Both the position numbers and the translations under genes were made by a program. 64,000 bases of DNA, from contig NC_081542.1 in the NCBI RefSeq assembly GCF_901000735.1, positions 47,594,238 through 47,658,237 on the forward strand, in the 5' to 3' direction. Below the pieces are notes generated by a model. That model was not told the DNA's origin, did not search any database, and worked only from the letters and a program-made list of their open reading frames with translations. Positions 1-10,906 of this stretch are shown here, piece by piece (within the stretch, counting starts at the first letter, position 1; every line of letters starts with the position of its first letter). This DNA comes from Corylus avellana (lineage: Eukaryota; Streptophyta; Magnoliopsida; Fagales; Betulaceae).

Positions 1-203
1 GATGATCTAATAATAGATATAATAGTACGTATATGCTACGGAAGATGCAACCGTACATACATGTATTATTATTATGGCTGGATGTATATTTATTTGTAAA
101 AACAATTATCAAAACTGAGAACAAGGAGCAAAACTATTTATGGTTGTGGATTTTACTTGCTGGGCCCCCTTTGGGCTCATTCAGTTTTATTTCTTGTTTT
201 CAG

Positions 204-256
204 GTAGAAAGGACGCTGGAATAGAAGGCCGGAATGGGGGCGGGAATAATTATTAA
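204..256 (+). other. Possible last coding exon of an upstream gene
   Basis: A good acceptor (TTTCTTGTTTTCAG, ending at 203) is followed by a short open stretch that ends at TAA 254-256. Read with two leading bases it ends in GRNGGGNNY. An AT-rich region with AATAAA-like signals near 338 follows, as in a 3' UTR. The rest of the gene would lie before the window, so neither frame nor product can be confirmed. Confidence 0.2.
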
Positions 257-970
257 CTTTCAAAGTCTTTTCATATCAATTATTGTAATAATATGATATT
301 CCGCAACTAAAGTTTAATGTTTTCTAATTTCGTTTGTAATAAACTCTCTTGAATAATGTTTTATACATTTATCGTATCCTTTGAAATCAAGTACTCTGAT
401 AGACCTTATAGATCTTTGCAAGAACTTTTGTTGTAAAATGAGAAAAGTGGCAAACTCAGCCTTAACGGGCTGGGGATGTTAAAGCACACACATGGCCTCA
501 CGTTACAAAATTGTAAAGATCAAGATAATTTAGGATAAGTTTCTTTGTTTCTGAACTAATTCCTTTAAATCAAGGTTTGGAAATTAATTTATTTTTATAT
601 CAATTTCAGTAACATTAAAGAAATTATATTTTTAATTAACAACCTGCCATTCCACGATATTGATTTAATTCAACCAACCCATTAATCAATCATTGTTAAA
701 AAAAAATAAAGAGTTGATTAATACTGCAAATGTATAATATCGTATACCCACTCTTGAAAGCCAAATCTTAAACCCATACAAGACACGTACACCCTCTACA
801 CAAATCGGGTATGTAACGGTACTCTATCGGTTTTTATTTATAAACTTGATTTAAATAGACTTACAACAATAGCAATTGACTCTCAATACTGTAAAACAAT
901 TCAAAAAAATCCCAAATATATATAAAACAACTTACAATTAATAAATAAATAATCTTACTTAATTATAAGC

Positions 971-1010
<40 letters not shown>

Positions 1011-1569
1011 GGAGAGGGGGACCCAAAACACCTCAATTCTGAACGTGGACCAATTAGAGAGGGCAACGTAAAAATGTTAACATGCATGTGGGTGATAGAC
1101 CCTAGGTAGCTAGGTAGCAGGGATCGATGTGCGGACATCCACTCAGAGGTTACGGCAATACGGTCGGTCCAGTAGTAAGCATGTGCCATATTCACAGGAT
1201 TTCAGATTTCACACTACAAAGTTGGAGAGAGAGAGAGAGAGAGTAGCAGTGGTTTCAATTGAACCAAGTCTCCTTCAGTGTTGCATCAATTTTATCATTT
1301 GGTTCTCATTCCTCCAAGTCTATCTGTTCCCTATCTGTCCTTTCTTATCGACACACTCTCTCACTTCTCTCTACACACCATAAAAGGAAACAACATGATC
1401 CACGACGCCTAATTTTTCTCTGATTGCACCTTGAGACGCGTGTTTTTCTCTTAAGCATACCCTTAATTTCCCTTTAATTATCATTACATCAACTATGCTT
1501 ATCATTGATTCACTTTTTGGCCTATAAAATATGTTCCTACCAACTTACAGGACTCCATCATAATTCACA

Positions 1570-1614
<45 letters not shown>

Positions 1615-1972
1615 CTCTCAAACCCAGCTTTCTCTTCCTTCCATTTGTAAGTTGATTTTCTTAAGATCTTTTCCTGCCCCAGTAGTTCATTTGTTCACAT
1701 GCTTTTGTTTCCTTTTCATTGCCCGCTGTCAGCAAAGTAGAGAGATGAGCTTTACATAAAATAAAATAAAATAACAAAAACGTACACATCGACACCTTCG
1801 GGCATTGCCATGCAAGTAATCTTTCATTATATTGCCAGTTGCCCCCATCTTTGAATTTTCTGCCACTCTAAGAAAGTAACGTTGAGTTCATCCTCTTGTT
1901 TATTACTCTAAGAAAGTGCCACCAAATTAAGCTCCCATAGTTTGGTGCGTGCATTGCAGCTAAAGAGAAGCA
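257..1972. other. Intergenic, AT-rich, with GA/CT microsatellites
   Basis: No convincing coding region was found. The stretch holds a GA run at 989-1010, a second GA run at 1225-1243 and a long CT run at 1572-1608. The CT run, the following pyrimidine-rich stretch and an acceptor-like TTGCAG ending at 1960 resemble the 5' leader of a plant gene starting near 1973. Confidence 0.5.
1572..1608 (+). repeat. (CT)n microsatellite
   Basis: An uninterrupted TC/CT dinucleotide run of about 37 bases. CT runs of this type are common in plant 5' leaders, and a candidate start codon lies at 1973. Confidence 0.9.
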
Positions 1973-2185
1973 ATGGTGGACTCCCGGAACATTGAGACTC
2001 AAAACCAGGTAAAGGATAAAGAAATATCATTTTTTATTCATTCAAGGCCGTATACTTTGTTATGTAGGAGAAGCTATTTATGGTAATAATACAGCTGATT
2101 ATCTATTGATGTGATTTTCTTCAATCATTGGATGTTTTTGTTTTCATAACAGCCATTCATTACAAATCAGGCTTACATTCGCTAG
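1973..2185 (+). CDS. Candidate short two-exon ORF (22 aa), unknown
   Basis: An ATG at 1973 opens MVDSRNIETQNQ, which runs to a GT donor at 2009 (CAG|GTAAAG). The next good acceptor (TTTTCATAACAG, ending at 2152) continues in phase as PFITNQAYIR and then meets TAG at 2183-2185. Upstream lies a CT-rich leader and an acceptor-like GCATTGCAG just before the ATG, so the arrangement looks like a real 5' gene end. The predicted peptide is only 22 residues and I recognise no family. It may be a micropeptide gene, the remains of a larger gene whose 3' part was lost, or chance. Only transcript data would decide. Confidence 0.2.
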
Positions 2186-2277
2186 AAGATGGTGCCATCA
2201 ATAATTAATAGCAGTACATAGTACTAAGGTGTACCATCGACACATCAAATAACAACTTTAATTTCTCCCATCCTAGC

Positions 2278-2401
2278 TAGCTAGCTATTACTTGAGGATA
2301 TATATATATGTCACAATCTTAAAATAGCTCTCATGTTTTAGCTAGCTATTACTTGAGGATATATATATATATGTCACAATCTTAAAATAGCTCTCATGTT
2401 T
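2278..2401. repeat. Tandem duplication, about 62 bp unit
   Basis: Two adjacent units, 2278-2338 and 2339-2401, both begin TAGCTAGCTATTACTTGAGG and both contain an AT run followed by GTCACAATCTTAAAATAGC. They differ by one extra AT dinucleotide in the second unit. The near-identity points to a recent local duplication. Confidence 0.9.
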
Positions 2402-4196
2402 TTTTAATCCTTCCCGTCTTATTTTGTCACCCTTGATTTCTAAGATTCCTATATTCTATACAATATATTCCTGGCTAGCTAGCTAGGAAAGCGCACAGGC
2501 CAGGGAACAGATAGATATGTTTTTTTTTTTAGACAACAAGATATGGGCAAATCAGATCTTTCTAGAAATATTTATGGCTCACCTAATTTCAAGACTCCTA
2601 TATATGAAGCCGAAGAATGTATAGGTTTACAAGTTTTTTGGACAGTTACAATAATCATAGGATGGCCGTTGGCGCTTATAGAACTTCCATGAAGTAGAGG
2701 CTAAATGATCTCGGGGAAATTAACAGAATGGTCAATACAATTATTTGTATTATGATTCTTTTGAAAGTTTATATTTTCAGACAGTGACACAGAATTTGTG
2801 GGTAATCCAGTTTTTTTTTGGTAAGAATCCAGTTAGTTAGATTACTATAACTATTGTCTTGTTTATTTCTGCCATAAGATAGGACATAAAGAAGACAGCC
2901 ATTGAACGTCTGGCAAAAACCATTAGACAAAATCATAAATCAAAAATACTTTAAGGAGACAAAGCCAATTGGCCACTCGTTAGAAAAGCTAACTATATAT
3001 GTATGCGCGCAGCTAGCAAATCAAGCTCCAAACTACCATAGAAATTAACACAACAAATCCAACTTAAAGCTAATGCCACCATGGGATTATAAGTTATATA
3101 TATATGTTTCCAAATTAGTACTATAAACAAGACAAACAAGCTAGAACTCATCATCTGAATGGATTATCCTCGTTTAATTAGTATAAGTGTCCCAACATGG
3201 CAACAGGGAAAAAAGTAATTTTTTCAGTTTCTTGATTTTGTACACATATATCTGCAAGTGAAATATTATATCTTTGATTTTAGTTGTTAATTTTACTTTT
3301 GTTGCAAGGAGTTCGTGGTTTGAATAATTAAAATCTATTCATATCTTTGATTTTAATTGTTATGAAATATACAACATGTCGTTTTGTTTTTTCTTCATAC
3401 TTCTGTCGCCGTACATGTTACTTGACAACAACGAGATAAAAACCAGGAGTTATCCCATTTTTTTTTCTTCTTTTTTCTTTTTTCCATAATTTTTGAGATT
3501 TAAGGCTCCGAAATGTGCGCCGTGAAAAAAAAAAAAAAAGGAAAAGAAAAAGAAAGAAGAAAAAAGAAAGAGAAGAGACCTCCGAGGGGTGAAAGTGAAA
3601 CCATGATTTAATCAAGGGACGGCCGGATGGCCGACATAATGCTCTTTCAATCAACGGTAATGAGAGGGCAATCAAGGGATGGCCGACATACAGGGAGGTC
3701 CCACTTTTTCTATTTGTCGGGCCGGCCATACTCAAATGAGCTGATGATTATATGTCTTTGAGGAGTGTCTTCTCCGTAATAGTCCACAAATAAAAAGGTA
3801 CAAAAATGTTATTTTGTAATTTTTATTTAACTAAAATATATCTTATTTTATACGCTTAGATGAAATGAACGGTTGAAATTTATGAATTTAAAAATTTAAA
3901 TGAAATCTCAATGCATTTCTTAGAAGTCGAGCACAGAAGAAAATAGCAAAACAAATTGGAGAAAAAAGAAAAGAAAATAGATGTCTTCAAGTGTAAGAAA
4001 AAGACATGGATCAGCTTTGTGTCCAAAGTCCAAAACGAGGAAAAAGAAACGCCAAAGGGTTTTCATCGACGAGAAGAAACAGAAAGGAAAGGGTAGTGGG
4101 AAAGCATTTGTCCTATATTCAATTTTCCTTGTCTCTATCTCCCCAAACCTACTTATGCTAACCCTTAGTTTAACCGAACAAATGTTACCCGATCTT
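2402..4196. other. Intergenic, nothing coding recognised
   Basis: AT-rich sequence with homopolymer runs (for example poly-A at 3525-3539). A purine-rich open stretch at 3981-4211 is low in complexity (RKRH, KTRKKKRQR), ends beside the TATA box of the next gene and is unlikely to be coding. The rest is presumed promoter-distal DNA of the GA2ox gene. Confidence 0.5.
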
Positions 4197-4206
4197 TTAT
4201 ATAAAA
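4197..4206 (+). promoter_or_regulatory. TATA box of the GA2ox gene
   Basis: The string TTTATATAAAAC lies about 50 bases before the start codon at 4252 and matches a plant TATA box. The short implied leader (about 20-30 bases) is plausible but unverified. Confidence 0.5.
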
Positions 4207-4251
4207 CCTAGCTCTGTTGACGGTGTCTTTCTCTTTCAGCCGCTAATTAGC

Positions 4252-6005
4252 ATGGAGTCGGACCCACCATTTCACGAAGCCTACAAGCGCCTCTTCGACA
4301 AAACCATCGAAACTGGTGACGGCGCCAAAGATAACGAGCTTGTCATCGTCGAGGAATGCGAGCTTCCGTTGATCGACGTCGGCCGTTTAGGGCTTGGCGA
4401 AGCGGAGATCAGGGAGGAGTGCAAGGAAGAGATAGCTAGGGCTTCGCGAGAGTGGGGTTTTTTCCAGGTTGTGAACCATGGAATTTCCCGTGAGATTTTG
4501 GAGAAGATGAGGTTCCAGCAGGAGAGGGTGTTTAAGCAACCCTTTGAGAAGAAGAGCAAAGAGTACAAGTACTTGAACTTTTCAGCCGGTAGCTACCGTT
4601 GGGGCACCCCTTCCGCCACATGCTTGGGGCAGTTATCATGGTCTGAAGCTTTCCACATTCCTTTGATCGATATTTTGCCTTCAGCCGGCTTCGACAGTCT
4701 CAGGTAAATTATTAAGGCCTACTTTTCAATCTTTAATATTTTCGTTTGTTGAATTTGATGCGAAAGACAAATAGGGAGATAATAAATAAACCTGTAGAAA
4801 AGAACTCAATTGTCTGGGTGGTGTAGTCGGTTATCACGCTAGTCTCACACACTAGAGGTCCCCGGTTCGAACCCGGGCTCAGACACTTTCCTGAAATCCA
4901 TTTTCTTCCTTTTTTACTTTTTATCATTTATCATTTTTTGGGTGAGTGAGAGAGATCGAGAGAGAGTGTGTGTCCTTGTTTCGCATCAGTTTCATTCAGG
5001 GAGAGAGTACAAGAAGCTGACGTATAAGAGTCAGCCTCTTGTTGACAACATCACATGTAGATGTTTTTGAGCCACACCTTGTGGCTGATGGAGCCCCAGT
5101 ACTTGACAATTTCGCAGTTCCATCGGTGTGCCACCAAATATATGAGCCACACCAGGTATGGACTTTGCATGCATGGCCTCTCTTTCTCTCTCTGGGGCCT
5201 AGCTAGGAGCATGACTGTGTAACCGCAGATCTACACCCAGTAGAGGTTTACTTGTTATCTATGCATCCTTGGATTTTCTTTGCCTGCCCCTGGCCCTGGC
5301 CTACTAGTTATTTAATTCTGACTTAATTACTTGCCTTGTTATTATCCCAGCACAACAATGGAACAGTTCGCCGCAACAGTTTCCAGTCTGGCACAAAACT
5401 TGGCTCAGATTTTGGCTGAGAAAATGGGCCACAGCTCAACTTTCTTCCAACAAAATTGCTTGCCAAGCACTTGCTATCTTCGAATGAACCGATACCCACC
5501 CTGCCCTATCCCTTCAGAGGTATTTGGCCTCATTCCACACACCGACAGTGACTTCCTCACCATTTTGCATCAAGATCAGGTTGGTGGTCTCCAATTGGTG
5601 AAAGATGGGAGATGGATTGCTGTTAAGCCTAATCCCGAGGCTCTTATTATCAACATTGGTGACTTGTTTCAGGTAAATTTCACACCCACACAAAAAAATA
5701 TATATATATATATTTACAGTACTACAAGTTTTACTACAACTTTTTTACAAACTCATTTGATATTACACACACAGGCGTGGAGCAATGACGTGTACAAGAG
5801 CGTAGAACACCGGGTTGTCCCGAATCCTCTACTGGAAAGGTTCTCCACGGCATATTTCTTATGTCCTTCATATGACACAGTGATACAGACCTCCCGTGAG
5901 CCTTCAGTGTATAGAAAATTCAGCTTTATGGAATACAGGCAGCAGGTGCAAGCGGATGTTCAAAAATTGGGTTTTAAAATAGGGCTTCCTAGGTTTCTTG
6001 TGTAA
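4252..6005 (+). CDS. GA2OX8: Gibberellin 2-oxidase, C20-GA2ox (GA2ox7/8) type
   Basis: Three coding exons, 4252-4703, 5351-5672 and 5775-6005, give 334 aa with consistent phases and GT-AG introns. It is a 2-oxoglutarate/Fe(II) dioxygenase that would 2-beta-hydroxylate, and so inactivate, gibberellins in the cytosol. Visible residues: the N-terminal DIOX_N part with EWGFFQVVNHG, then the Fe ligands in HTDSD (H214, D216) and VEHRVV (H270), and the 2OG-binding RFS (R280, S282). The block LSWSEAFHIP is typical of the C20-GA2ox branch rather than the C19 enzymes. Length matches the family. Intron 1 (647 bp) carries a tRNA gene. Intron 2 is only 102 bp, a multiple of three, and has no in-frame stop, so retention would add 34 residues between the Fe ligands. 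GA2ox7 versus GA2ox8 cannot be separated here. Confidence 0.9.
4812..4885 (+). tRNA. tRNA-Val (anticodon CAC), inside intron 1 of GA2ox
   Basis: A 74-base cloverleaf can be drawn. The acceptor arm GTCTGGG pairs with CTCAGAC with one G-U pair. The D arm contains GTAGTCGGTT. The anticodon arm is CTAGT-CTCACAC-ACTAG with anticodon CAC. The T arm is CCCGG-TTCGAAC-CCGGG and the discriminator is A. Internal A and B boxes (B box GGTTCGAACCC) are intact and a T-rich stretch about 25 bases downstream could end Pol III transcription. No intron. It lies in the same orientation as the host gene. Confidence 0.93.
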
Positions 6006-6315
6006 AGCCAACACAAGTGTGTGTTAATTCATACATCGAGTACTAGGTAATGTTGGGAGAGAGAGAGGTGTAATTGAATTAGAAAATAATTAAGAAAGGT
6101 ATATGAGTTTTCAGCATGATTAATATTCCATGCTGGTTCAATTGTTCCGTGTGATCCACTATAACGCAAAGAAATTTTTTTCGGATATTGTGCTTGAGAT
6201 GGGACTGTGATACATGCATTTAAATCTTGGGATACAAATTCTATTAAATTAGTGAATAAAAAATTATAAATTTAATTACTAAATTAATATGTTGTCACTC
6301 TCCTTCAATTCAACG

Positions 6316-6359
<44 letters not shown>

Positions 6360-8934
6360 ATTAAACTTTGTAATTAATCAGGATTCAAACTGATCGAGGA
6401 CAGAATCAAAAATTCTTATCGATCGATAAGAATCAAAGTATATATGAATGAGAAATATATCAAGATTGAAGATTAAATTAATATATAAAATATAAAAGTA
6501 ATATAAATTTAATGTTAAGAAAAGATAAACAACTGAAAAGATAGAATAATTGTTTCTTAATATAATTACAGCCATACAAATCATATATATGATGCAATCA
6601 AGTGACCATTGCCTACTAAGTTAGATATTGGATACCGCCTTAATTAACCCTTTTTTTTTTAAAAAAAAAAAAAAGCATTAACCAAGATGAGAGATTGAAA
6701 ATCTTTCTCGTAGTAATAGTCTGTTTGAGATTGTGTTTAAGAAATAAAGCTTTTAAGTCAAAAAAACATTTTTTGGCGAAAGCTTCATTTTTAAGCTTTT
6801 GTTAAAAGTGCGTTTTGACAATTTTTAGAGTAAAAAAGTCAAAAACATGTTTAAAATCTTTACCAAACATATTAGCTTTTGTTTAGCACGACTTTTTAAG
6901 TACTGAAAGTATTTTTTAAGCTCTCTAACGCAATCTCAAGCAGACCTTAAGTTATTCTCGCCTACTTATAAAAATTTAGATAATCTCTATATATTTGTAC
7001 TCGTTGGAGGGTAAATTTCTCTTTCAACTCAAGTTTATATATTTGCTAGGAAATAGAGGGGGCAACTAATTAAAGAGTTGCACTTAAACAGGCTACATTC
7101 TCTGTTATGAATTACAACCAAACAGGAGGATGCAATGCCTAACATACAACAATTTTAATATGATTTTTTAAGCGTTTTGATACCTAAAATTGGCTTAATT
7201 TTTATAATTTAAAATTTTACAACTCCTTTAAAAATGGTAGAGAATCTTAATCCCATCATGCCCACTAACTAGTTGATTAATTAGCAATTTATTTGGAGTA
7301 GCTAGGGTTACCAATTTCAAGGCACCAATCCCCAGATAGCTCATCATGTGCAAACGAGATTACTAACCGTCTATGTCCTTTTAGAAGTGCAGTCGTTGGT
7401 GTTTCAACTGCAATGATAGTATTATCTCTGCGTCATGACAGTGACTCTCGCACATATAGTCACGCAATTCAATCTAATTACTGTGGTCTTACGCAATTCC
7501 ATCTAAATACAATGTTCAAATTCAAATTGAATTTCTCCTCTGCAGCACCTGTACGTTCCCACTGGAAGATGCTGGATTTGACTCTTTGATTTGTTAAGAA
7601 TGTGATATCATATCATTTCCCTTCTGCACTATAATTCCCTCTACCTGAAGAAACTGAACTTGATTTTTTTTTATCACTAGTTATGGGAATCTAATATCCG
7701 ATACGCATAAAAGTGTACGTACGATGCATATAATACAATTGATTTCAATGATCTTTTGAGTCATCATTTATCTAAAAAATAATTGTTTCTTGCGTATAGG
7801 TTTAAACTTTTCTTTAATAACTAACACGCTCAATAATTGAAGTGGAAAGTGAACGCTTTGATATTATATTCAATCACTATTTATCTAAAAAAATAATTAC
7901 ATAGACTTTACTTTGTGTAATCTCTAATATTAGTACTAGCTAGAGATGACCACACACGTATAAGAATTGATTTAGTTGAACACTTGAACTGAATCCCCAA
8001 ATGAATCAAGGATTCAATTGACCTGGTCCATTATGCAAAAGTTTAAACTCAATCAATACTGTAAAATCTGAAGTCCATCATTTTGTACGGAAAAATCTTA
8101 GAGGTACTAAATTTTTTACTAAGATGATGCTAAGCTTATAATTTATAGGAGAAAATCAAAACAACTAATAAAGAAAAATGCTACGGGTACGAATGAATAA
8201 GGTCCACGTCATTTTGATATTCATATTTTAATAAAAAATTTGGTAGCCATAGCATTTCTTTCTTATGTGTATGAAGAAGAAGGATTAAAACCCCCAAAAG
8301 TTAATTAATTTACTTCAGATTATGACAATAAGGTTATATATCTTTAAGAACTAATCACATTTTCTGAATTTTTCAAGGACAGTTTTGGAAATTGTAAAGA
8401 AATGGGTATGCTAAAAAAAAAAAAAAAGAAGGTTTCTTAGCCTTTTTTTTCTTTTTTTTTTTTGGGGCAAGACCAATTAAAATAAGGTTCTCTTAGAAAA
8501 CTAATTATATTTTCTGATGTTTCATAGAGAACTTTGGAAATTGTAAACATGATCAGTAATTGAGTATGATAAAATTATTTTTGAAAAAACATGGGTCTTT
8601 TTTTTTTTTTTTGTTCCAACACCCAATTACGTACTCAACTTTCTATTTTACTAATTATAAGTAGGCAAGAAATGGAGAATACGAAACATATATATTGTGG
8701 AGTTAGAGATGCATGACGAATATGTGGAAGGAGACTATATATAGAAGAGCTGCTTGAAAAATGATGATTTTTTTTTTTTTTTTTTTTTTCCATATTGTTA
8801 AGGACTTGCAAAATAAATTGGAAGATGAGGATATTATGCTCATGGCGGTAGTGACTAGAAATTTGTGGCTTTGGAGGAATTTTGTGGTCTATATATGGAC
8901 CATGGTGGGGTGTTTAGTCATCCTACTCATCTTG
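6006..8934. other. Intergenic, AT-rich, no gene recognised
   Basis: The 3' flank of GA2ox is followed by AT-rich DNA with an AT microsatellite at 6319-6356 and many poly-A/poly-T tracts (for example 8769-8789). No open frame with recognisable protein content was found on either strand. Confidence 0.5.
6319..6356. repeat. (AT)n microsatellite
   Basis: About 19 uninterrupted TA/AT dinucleotides. Confidence 0.9.
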
Positions 8935-9424
8935 TAAGGAAAGCTTTGGAATCCTTGATTGATTTCGAAATTGATAATGCAGAGCCGCCACAAAAAAGGT
9001 TAGCGACAATGCTTCGACTCTTAGGTGGTTGGCGGTTACAATAGGTTTTGCTAAGGTCAATTGAGATGCAACTGTAAATAATAATAAGAAGAAGATGGGT
9101 ATTGCGGTGATTATAGCTCCTCGACAATATGTCGCTGATGCCACTATTATTGAAGCCACGATGAGTCGACGACACTGAGGGTTGCAATTTTTGCTAAAGA
9201 ATTGGAGTATCAAATGGTGGAACTATGACTGGATTCTCTAGATGGTACATGCATAAAGGAAGGAAGAAAATAATTGGTATAGTTTTGGCCAATTGATTGA
9301 TGATGACAGGGTTGTAATGAATAGTTTGCATAATTGGAAGTTGAAGGTGTCTCATGTCAAGAAGAAGGTTAATGGAGTAGCTCATAGGCTAGCAAAGGAA
9401 ATATTTCCTATTATGGATGAATAA
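8935..9424 (+). pseudogene. Decayed RNase H-like (RVT_3) retroelement fragment
   Basis: Read on the + strand, pieces of the plant RNase H-like domain found in non-LTR retroelement-type proteins appear in order. First comes a stretch AKVN-stop-DATVNNNKKKMGIAVII from 9050, which matches the usual KVNWDAxxN...MGxAVIIRD start. Then FAKELEYQMVEL follows near 9195-9230, and last VSHVKKKVNGVAHRLAKE before TAA 9422-9424. In-frame stops (TGA after AKVN, TGA after VEL) and frameshifts between blocks show it is dead. The family assignment rests on motif order; no intact catalytic set is claimed. Confidence 0.55.
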
Positions 9425-9578
9425 GTCCATATGAGTGAAGCTCCCCATTGTCACAATATTGTAACTACTAATTTTCAAGTTTTGCCCTATTAATGAGAGA
9501 TTGTTGGATTGATTTTTTTTAAGAAAAAATAGTCGAAACTATAGTCGTTTCTAACAGTATCAACATTGGTGAGATAGT

Positions 9579-9618
9579 ATATATCATTACTTTATTAGAA
9601 AAAAATATATCATTACTT
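9579..9618 (+). mobile_element. 12-bp A-tailed insertion with target duplication
   Basis: The 14-base string ATATATCATTACTT occurs at 9579-9592 and 9605-9618 and flanks TATTAGAAAAAA. The arrangement (target duplication around a tiny 3'-tail with an A run) resembles an extremely 5'-truncated non-LTR insertion, but the repeat is AT-rich so slippage is a fair alternative. Confidence 0.4.
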
Positions 9619-9706
9619 AAAAAAAAAAAACAAAAAAACGCTATTATATATGTATCTCTTATATTATATGAGTAATGTTATAAGTCTTTTTTTGTGTTAC
9701 TTTAAG

Positions 9707-10282
9707 TAGGAGTGTATAAATGGTTGCGGTTAGTGGTTATTGGCTAAAACCGCTAAATTGCTAACCACAATCGCTTAAAGCAATTATTGGATTTTAATAA
9801 CCGCAACCGCTCCGCTTAATAGTTATTTATTTTATAAAAGGTGGTTAGCGATTATTCAAACCAATAACCGGCGGTTTTAAGACCTTTTTTTAAAAAAAAA
9901 AAAAAAAAAAAGTGCTTTTGAAGTGTTTTGGGTCTTCATTGTACCTATTTTTTGAACTTATTTAAATAATTTTGGATCAAAGTGTTAAAAAAAAAAAAAT
10001 GATGAAACCATATCCTTAACTGGTATTTAAAACAATACAGTTTTGGTGTTTAACACTAAAAAAACCTTGTTTTAATGTTATATTTTTAATAGAAAATAGA
10101 ACAAAACATATATATTTATAGTATTATATATAAGGGTAGGCAGTTAACAGTTATTAACCGCCTTTTTCTACCCCTAAAACCGCTAACCGTCCTGCCTTAG
10201 GTGGTTAGTAGTTTTTTACAACAATCTATCAAAGCGGTTATAAGCAATTAATGGTTATAACCGCTCCGTTTGTACACCCCTA
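9707..10282. mobile_element. Non-autonomous hAT-like element, decayed
   Basis: The left end reads TAGGAGTGTATAAA and the right end TTTGTACACCCCTA, an imperfect terminal inverted repeat. Both ends carry clusters of AACCGCTAACC-like subterminal repeats. Flanking octamers ACTTTAAG (9699-9706) and GCTCCAAG (10283-10290) match at 5 of 8 positions, as expected of an old 8-bp target duplication. It is the same family as the much better preserved copy at 37706-38575. No transposase is encoded. Confidence 0.6.
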
Positions 10283-10290
10283 GCTCCAAG

Positions 10291-10906
10291 AATGATGTGA
10301 TTTCTAAAATTATCATTGAATTTATTATTAATTATTATTATATTTTAATAAAATAGTATTTTTAAAAGTCGTCTCTCTCTTCTTCTTTTTGTTTTTTGTT
10401 TTTGTTTTTTTTTTTTTTGTTTTGTTTAAGACAAAAATAACACTGATAGAATTAACATGTACATCTCCCATATTTATCTTTTTTCTATCCAATAATTTAT
10501 TTGAAAATGATACAGAAATATATGAAGAAAGATTATTTTATTTTATTTTATTTTTTTGAGAAACTTCACTTTAGCCCTCTGAACTTCTATTCGATTTTAC
10601 AAACTTCGTGATCTTCTAAATCTCTTATTTTGAACCTCAGAACTTTCAATTATTTTTAACTGCTAAAATTAACGGAAGGGTTTTAATTGTGAGTAATTGA
10701 AAATTCAAGGGATCAAAAATGAGAGATTTAAAAGTTCAGGTTTGTAAAATTGGGTGAAAGTTAGGGGCAAAGTTATGTTTTTTTTTTTTTTTTTTTTAAT
10801 TTTTTTTTAAATAATAATAATATCGCTCTTGCTACACAATCTCTTTCGTTGTCAAAGCTCCAAACGAGAGAACTTTCAAAGGGAAATCTTGTAGTCTCAT
10901 TTCCGG
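10291..10906. other. Promoter region of the J-domain gene, AT-rich
   Basis: Poly-T and poly-A tracts (for example 10780-10797) precede a 5' leader with little else recognisable. No TATA box could be assigned with confidence. Confidence 0.4.

Noticed and set aside
959..1195. Minus-strand frame with SLSLSLS and YIYIY runs
   Set aside because: It is translation of GA and AT microsatellites.
4733..4927. Minus-strand open frame over the tRNA gene
   Set aside because: It is the antisense translation of tRNA-Val (CLSPGSNRGPLV pattern), not a protein.
5331..5350. GA2ox exon 2 starting upstream at 5331 and reading through intron 2
   Set aside because: CCCAG at 5346-5350 is the acceptor that restores the phase with exon 1, and the family alignment skips the intron 2 residues.
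8923..9213. Minus-strand frames of 86-96 codons
   Set aside because: They lie antisense to the RNase H-like remnant and have no family-like content.
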